64,000 nt of DNA from Methanothrix sp. (GTDB taxonomy: Archaea > Halobacteriota > Methanosarcinia > Methanotrichales > Methanotrichaceae), in NCBI RefSeq assembly GCF_016706325.1, contig NZ_JADJJX010000001.1, positions 930,001 through 994,000 of the forward strand. Reading direction: 5' to 3'. The position numbers and the translations under genes were made by a program. How positions within the stretch are numbered: the stretch's first letter is position 1; every line of letters begins with the position of its first letter. The notes beneath the pieces are model-generated. The model was not told the DNA's origin and did not search any database. It saw only the letters and a list, made by a program, of their open reading frames with translations. This document shows, piece after piece, positions 60,935 to 64,000 of this stretch.

Positions 60935-62239
60935 CTAAGGCACCAGGCGCCTTCGATCTCTGGGAAAGATCACTGCATCGCGAATGTTCTCCAGTTTTAG
61001 CATAGTCATCACCAGCCGGGAGAGGCCCAGCCCCCAGCCGGCATGTGGCGGCATACCATAGCGAAATGCCTTCAGATAGAACTCAAATCCATCCGGGTCC
61101 AGGCCCTTCTCCTTTATCCTCTCCACCAGTTGGTTGTAGTCGTGAACCCTCTGTGCCCCGCTGGCCAGCTCCATCCGGGGATGCATGAGATCGAACCCCC
61201 GGCAGACCTCTGGCCTCTCCTCATAAGGCAGGGTGTAGTAGGGCTTGATAGAGGAGGGCCAGTCGATCAGGAAGTAATGCTCTCCTATGCTCTCTCCTAA
61301 GAACCTCTCAGTCTCTGTGTCCAGATCATCGCCCCATTCCATATTGGAGTCTGCCTTCTCTCCGGCCAGATCCAGGGCCTCAGTATAGGTGATCCTCTTG
61401 AAGGGGAGGCTGGGCACCTCCAGCTCCAGGCCGAGGAGGGCAAGCTGGCGGGAGCAGTTCTCAGCCACATATCTATAGGCTCCGGCCACAGCCTCCTCCA
61501 GTATCTCCATCACATCCCTATCATTAGCAAAGCTGACCTCAAGGTCGATGGAGATGGCCTCATTCAGATGGCGCCTGGTGTCATGCTCCTCTGCCCGAAA
61601 GATGGGGCCGATCTCATAGACCCGGTCCATGCCCGCTCCCATCAGCATCTGCTTGTAGAGCTGGGGGCTCTGGTTCAAGAAGGCCTCCTTCTCAAAGTAG
61701 CTGATGGGGAATAGATCCGTCCCTCCCTCAGTGGCCGCGGCCACTATCTTTGGGGTGAAGACCTCAATTGCTCCCTTTTGGTAAAAGTAATCGCGAAGGC
61801 TATGCAGGACAGCACTCTCGACCTCGAAGGTGGCCAGTACAGAGGGGCGGCGGATGTCCATGAACCTGGAATCAAGGCGGGTGTCCAGCTCGCACTCCAC
61901 CTTCTCTGTGGGATCTAAAGGCAAGGGAACCTGAGCAGAGCTTAAAACCTGGATCTCAGTGGGGAGTATCTCATATCCACGAGGCGCTTTGGCCTCAGCT
62001 TTCACATTCCCCCGGACCATGACCACACTCTCCCGGCTGATGGAGCGTGCCGCCTTGAAGACATCCTTTCCCAATAGCTTCTTGATCAGGGTTATCTGGG
62101 CTATGCCCTCCCTATCCCTGAGCACCAGGAAAGCTATCCCTCCCAGATCCCTTATCTCATGGGCGAAGCCCGCCAGCGTTACCTCTTTGCCGTCCAGTTC
62201 TGCAGATATCTGGCCTGAATAATGAGTTCTGAGGATCAA
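60935..62239 (-). CDS. aspS: Aspartyl-tRNA synthetase, archaeal type
   Basis: A 434-residue class IIb enzyme charging tRNA with aspartate. It has the N-terminal OB-fold anticodon-binding domain (VTLAGFAHEIRDLGGIAFLV), then the catalytic domain with motif 2 (FRAEEHDTRRHLNE) and motif 3 (GWGLGLSRLVMTML). Length fits the archaeal/eukaryotic type. His27 and the Pro in AKAPRGYEIL occupy positions that, in studied archaeal enzymes, mark non-discriminating AspRS, which also charges tRNA-Asn. If so, Asn-tRNA is made via GatCAB. The start is a TTG at 62239. Confidence 0.93.
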   Translation of the reverse strand: MILRTHYSGQISAELDGKEVTLAGFAHEIRDLGGIAFLVLRDREGIAQITLIKKLLGKDVFKAARSISRESVVMVRGNVKAEAKAPRGYEILPTEIQVLSSAQVPLPLDPTEKVECELDTRLDSRFMDIRRPSVLATFEVESAVLHSLRDYFYQKGAIEVFTPKIVAAATEGGTDLFPISYFEKEAFLNQSPQLYKQMLMGAGMDRVYEIGPIFRAEEHDTRRHLNEAISIDLEVSFANDRDVMEILEEAVAGAYRYVAENCSRQLALLGLELEVPSLPFKRITYTEALDLAGEKADSNMEWGDDLDTETERFLGESIGEHYFLIDWPSSIKPYYTLPYEERPEVCRGFDLMHPRMELASGAQRVHDYNQLVERIKEKGLDPDGFEFYLKAFRYGMPPHAGWGLGLSRLVMTMLKLENIRDAVIFPRDRRRLVP

Positions 62240-62337
62240 TTCATCTCACGACTGCCAGAAGGAATTCCTGATATAAAAGCAGTCTGATCTACTGCAGCCA
62301 CTGACAGAGAATAAGGTCAAATAATATTAATGGGATA

Positions 62338-62412
62338 GGAGAATATGGAATAGGAAGATACGGAATAGGAAGATATGGAATAGGAAGATATGGCACAGGG
62401 ATATATGCCATA
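62338..62412 (+). repeat. 15-bp tandem repeat in the KaiC-like gene leader
   Basis: Units beginning GGAAGATATGGAATA repeat at 15-bp spacing four to five times (62338, 62353, 62368, 62383, and a diverged one at 62398). They lie in the leader of the KaiC-like gene, ending ~30 bp before its ATG at 62444. Confidence 0.85.
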
Positions 62413-62443
62413 CACAGAGGAGATCAGAGTATAACAGCCCGGT

Positions 62444-63205
62444 ATGACCAAGACCGGTATTCCAGAAGGCAAGAACAGAAGCCCTCGACTAACATGGATC
62501 GATCACGAGGTGAAGGGTTTGAATCCTATTGAAAGAATGCCCACAGGAGTTGCAGGCCTCGATAATATGATCGAAGGCGGCTTTCCAATACCCTCTATCA
62601 TATTGCTGGCAGGGGATACTGGAACTGGCAAGACCACTCTTTGCACACAATTTCTCTTCAGGGGAGCTGAATCTGGAGAGCGAGGGTTATGCTTTTTGAC
62701 CTTTGGTGGGCCTCTTGACATCCTGCAGGATTTCGCATCAAGCTATGATTTTGTGAAAAGGAGATTTTTTGGTGCCGAGATCTGTTATGTAGAGCTGGGG
62801 GGGTTGCTTGAAGAGGAATCAGAGGGGAAGAGATCGCAAGCAGTAATTGAGGAATTCGAGACACAGATCAATAAAAGCAATCCTACACGAATTGTCATCG
62901 AAGGCTTATCCAAGCTGGAAGACGCCCTCAAAGAGGATTATTGGCGCTTTCTCGTCAAGCTATCCCATCTGCTTAGAGCGAAAAGGGTGGTTGCGCTCTT
63001 AGCGGAGGACTCGCTGCCCGGAAGCCTTTATCCCCCTCGCATTGCTGAGCTGGCAGATGGAATAATACTGCTGAAGAACGAAGAAATAAACTTAACAAGA
63101 AGGAGATACATAGAGGTCCTTAAGATGTGTGGCACATCCCATCATCTTGGGAAGCATGCATTGGATATATCTGCTAGAGGGATAATCATCTATCCGGGAT
63201 TGTAG
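62444..63205 (+). CDS. KaiC/RecA-like ATPase
   Basis: A 253-residue single-domain RecA-fold ATPase of the archaeal KaiC-like group. It opens with ERMPTGVAGLDNMIEGGFP, Walker A GDTGTGKTT (57-65), then GLCFLTFGGPLDILQDFASS and a Walker B-like RIVIEGLSKLED; the family's usual Asp after the hydrophobic strand is replaced by Glu. The C-terminus VEVLKMCGTSHHLGKHALDI-like segment is conserved. These proteins act in signalling or regulation. It is followed within 2 nt by a small membrane protein and then a symporter-domain protein, so it may signal with them. No close SD is visible. Confidence 0.85.
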   Translation: MTKTGIPEGKNRSPRLTWIDHEVKGLNPIERMPTGVAGLDNMIEGGFPIPSIILLAGDTGTGKTTLCTQFLFRGAESGERGLCFLTFGGPLDILQDFASSYDFVKRRFFGAEICYVELGGLLEEESEGKRSQAVIEEFETQINKSNPTRIVIEGLSKLEDALKEDYWRFLVKLSHLLRAKRVVALLAEDSLPGSLYPPRIAELADGIILLKNEEINLTRRRYIEVLKMCGTSHHLGKHALDISARGIIIYPGL

Positions 63206-63207
63206 CT

Positions 63208-63414
63208 ATGCTCTCATTAAACGACCTGATCGGCCAGAGGGATTTCTGGGTTTTCGTTTTCATCCTGGGAGGGATGCTGTTCAACTGGCCCCTGCTGGCC
63301 TTGGCCGATGGCTCAATTCTTCTCGGCGTGCCTGCAATACTGATCTACGTAGCAGCCATCTGGCTGTTGATCATCATTCTGCTTTACTTATTTGACCGGG
63401 GGAATTCTGATTGA
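63208..63414 (+). CDS. Small two-TM membrane protein
   Basis: A 68-residue membrane protein with two TM helices (FWVFVFILGGMLFNWPLLAL and LLGVPAILIYVAAIWLLIII). Small proteins like this commonly precede sodium/solute symporter genes. It begins 2 nt after the KaiC-like stop and its own stop overlaps the TTG start of the next gene by 2 nt, so all three are probably one operon. Confidence 0.75.
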   Translation: MLSLNDLIGQRDFWVFVFILGGMLFNWPLLALADGSILLGVPAILIYVAAIWLLIIILLYLFDRGNSD

Positions 63415-64000
63415 TAGTCCAGAATGCTGCCCTAGTGGTCATGGTGCTTTATCTGCTCTTCCTCTTCGCCATCGCCCGCTTCTCAGACAGAAGAAAGCTA
63501 GAGGGCAGGAGCATTGTCAGCAATCCCTACATCTACGCCCTCTCCCTCTCGGTCTATGTATCCGCCTGGACCTTTTACGGCTCAATAGGCAGAGCAGCAT
63601 CAACCGGCCTGGAGTTCTTGCCTATATATATCGGGCCGCTTCTGGCAATGACACTGGGCTGGGTGATCATACGAAAGATGATCCGTGTCTCCAAAGAGCA
63701 CCGGCTGACCTCCATCAGCGACTTCCTGAGCTTTCGCTATGGCAGAAGCTATGCCATAGGGGCTGTGGTTGCTCTGCTGAGCCTGATCATGGTGACACCC
63801 TATGTCGCCTTGCAACTGATCGCCATATCCACCTCCTTAGAGACCCTGGCCGGAAGTCATGTCCTGCTCAACTTCTCCTGGGAGAGCACCCTGGTGGTGA
63901 CACTGCTCTTGGGGATATTCGCTGTGATGTTCGGCGCCCGCCAGCTAGATCCCATGGAGAGGCATGAGGGATTGATCGCCGTGGTGGCATTCGAGTCCCT
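63411..64000 (+). CDS. Sodium/solute symporter-domain protein, N-terminal part (cut by window edge)
   Basis: The first ~196 residues of an SSS-family membrane protein starting at TTG 63411: TM1 (ALVVMVLYLLFLFAIARFSD), a loop, the conserved YVSAWTFYGSIGRAASTG of TM2, FLPIYIGPLLAMTLGWVII and RLTSISDFLSFRYGRSYAIG. The pattern SAWTFYGSIG is typical of symporter domains fused to sensor histidine kinases (CbrA-like). The rest lies to the right of the window, so a kinase domain is possible but not seen. Its operon partners are the small membrane protein and the KaiC-like ATPase. Confidence 0.8.
   Translation, partial: MIVQNAALVVMVLYLLFLFAIARFSDRRKLEGRSIVSNPYIYALSLSVYVSAWTFYGSIGRAASTGLEFLPIYIGPLLAMTLGWVIIRKMIRVSKEHRLTSISDFLSFRYGRSYAIGAVVALLSLIMVTPYVALQLIAISTSLETLAGSHVLLNFSWESTLVVTLLLGIFAVMFGARQLDPMERHEGLIAVVAFES

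Overview
The window is a chromosomal segment of a methanogenic archaeon, most likely Methanosarcinales and probably Methanotrichaceae (Methanothrix/Methanosaeta-like). The grounds are two genes for chromosomal protein MC1, an FmdE-type protein, an archaeal-type AspRS, TATA-box promoters with short T-tract terminators, TTG/GTG starts with Shine-Dalgarno (SD) sites, and many secreted proteins. No mcr or acs gene is present, so the genus is an inference.

Layout. 0-10.7 kb: an MFS transporter, a stand-alone RAM domain, a TPR protein, a DUF3467 protein, tRNA-Val and tRNA-Phe, then a run of secreted or membrane proteins (pentapeptide-repeat/two-TM protein, PsbP-like lipoprotein, Cys-rich protein, lamin-tail protein, a two-gene surface pair). 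10.7-21.3 kb: an accessory island bounded and broken by IS5, DUF1670 and IS66 remnants. It holds a beta-helix protein, two facing seven-repeat propeller proteins, an HTH/DUF2178 pair, and, between the propellers, a two-gene operon pairing a PatG-C-terminus-like protein with a 60-residue Cys-rich peptide behind a strong SD. That operon is my best candidate for an undescribed RiPP-like system. 21.5-28.3 kb: dockerin-fused substrate-binding proteins (SBPs), a Gate membrane protein, a damaged peptide/nickel permease pair and an IS1 element. 28.4-47 kb: a response regulator; an FmdE plus metal ABC operon whose SBP is frameshifted; a complete peptide/nickel-type ABC system; two further SBPs, one behind a methyltransferase; and an exporter-fold ABC pair plus Gate protein. 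47-52 kb: MC1 and three more dockerin-SBPs. 52-64 kb: a site-2 protease that has lost its HExxH, a MurG-like glycosyltransferase, a histone-deacetylase-like protein with a hydantoinase, MC1, aspS, a KaiC-like ATPase and the start of a sodium/solute symporter-domain protein.

Much of the window appears devoted to capturing metals or metal chelates from outside the cell: five full-length dockerin-SBPs, three NikA/DppA-type SBPs plus a remnant of a fourth, a ZnuABC-like system, two Gate proteins and an exporter-fold ABC pair. Gene decay is frequent (fragments, single-base frameshifts, internal deletions), which suggests repeated duplication and loss.

Other notable structure: an 822-bp C-rich block with two runs of 26 C inside the IS5 transposase (probably artefactual, but flanked by a 6-bp repeat), four unrelated tandem arrays of 14-15 bp, and several palindromes at predicted promoters. 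All family assignments come from reading the sequence and memory of the families; no database search was run.
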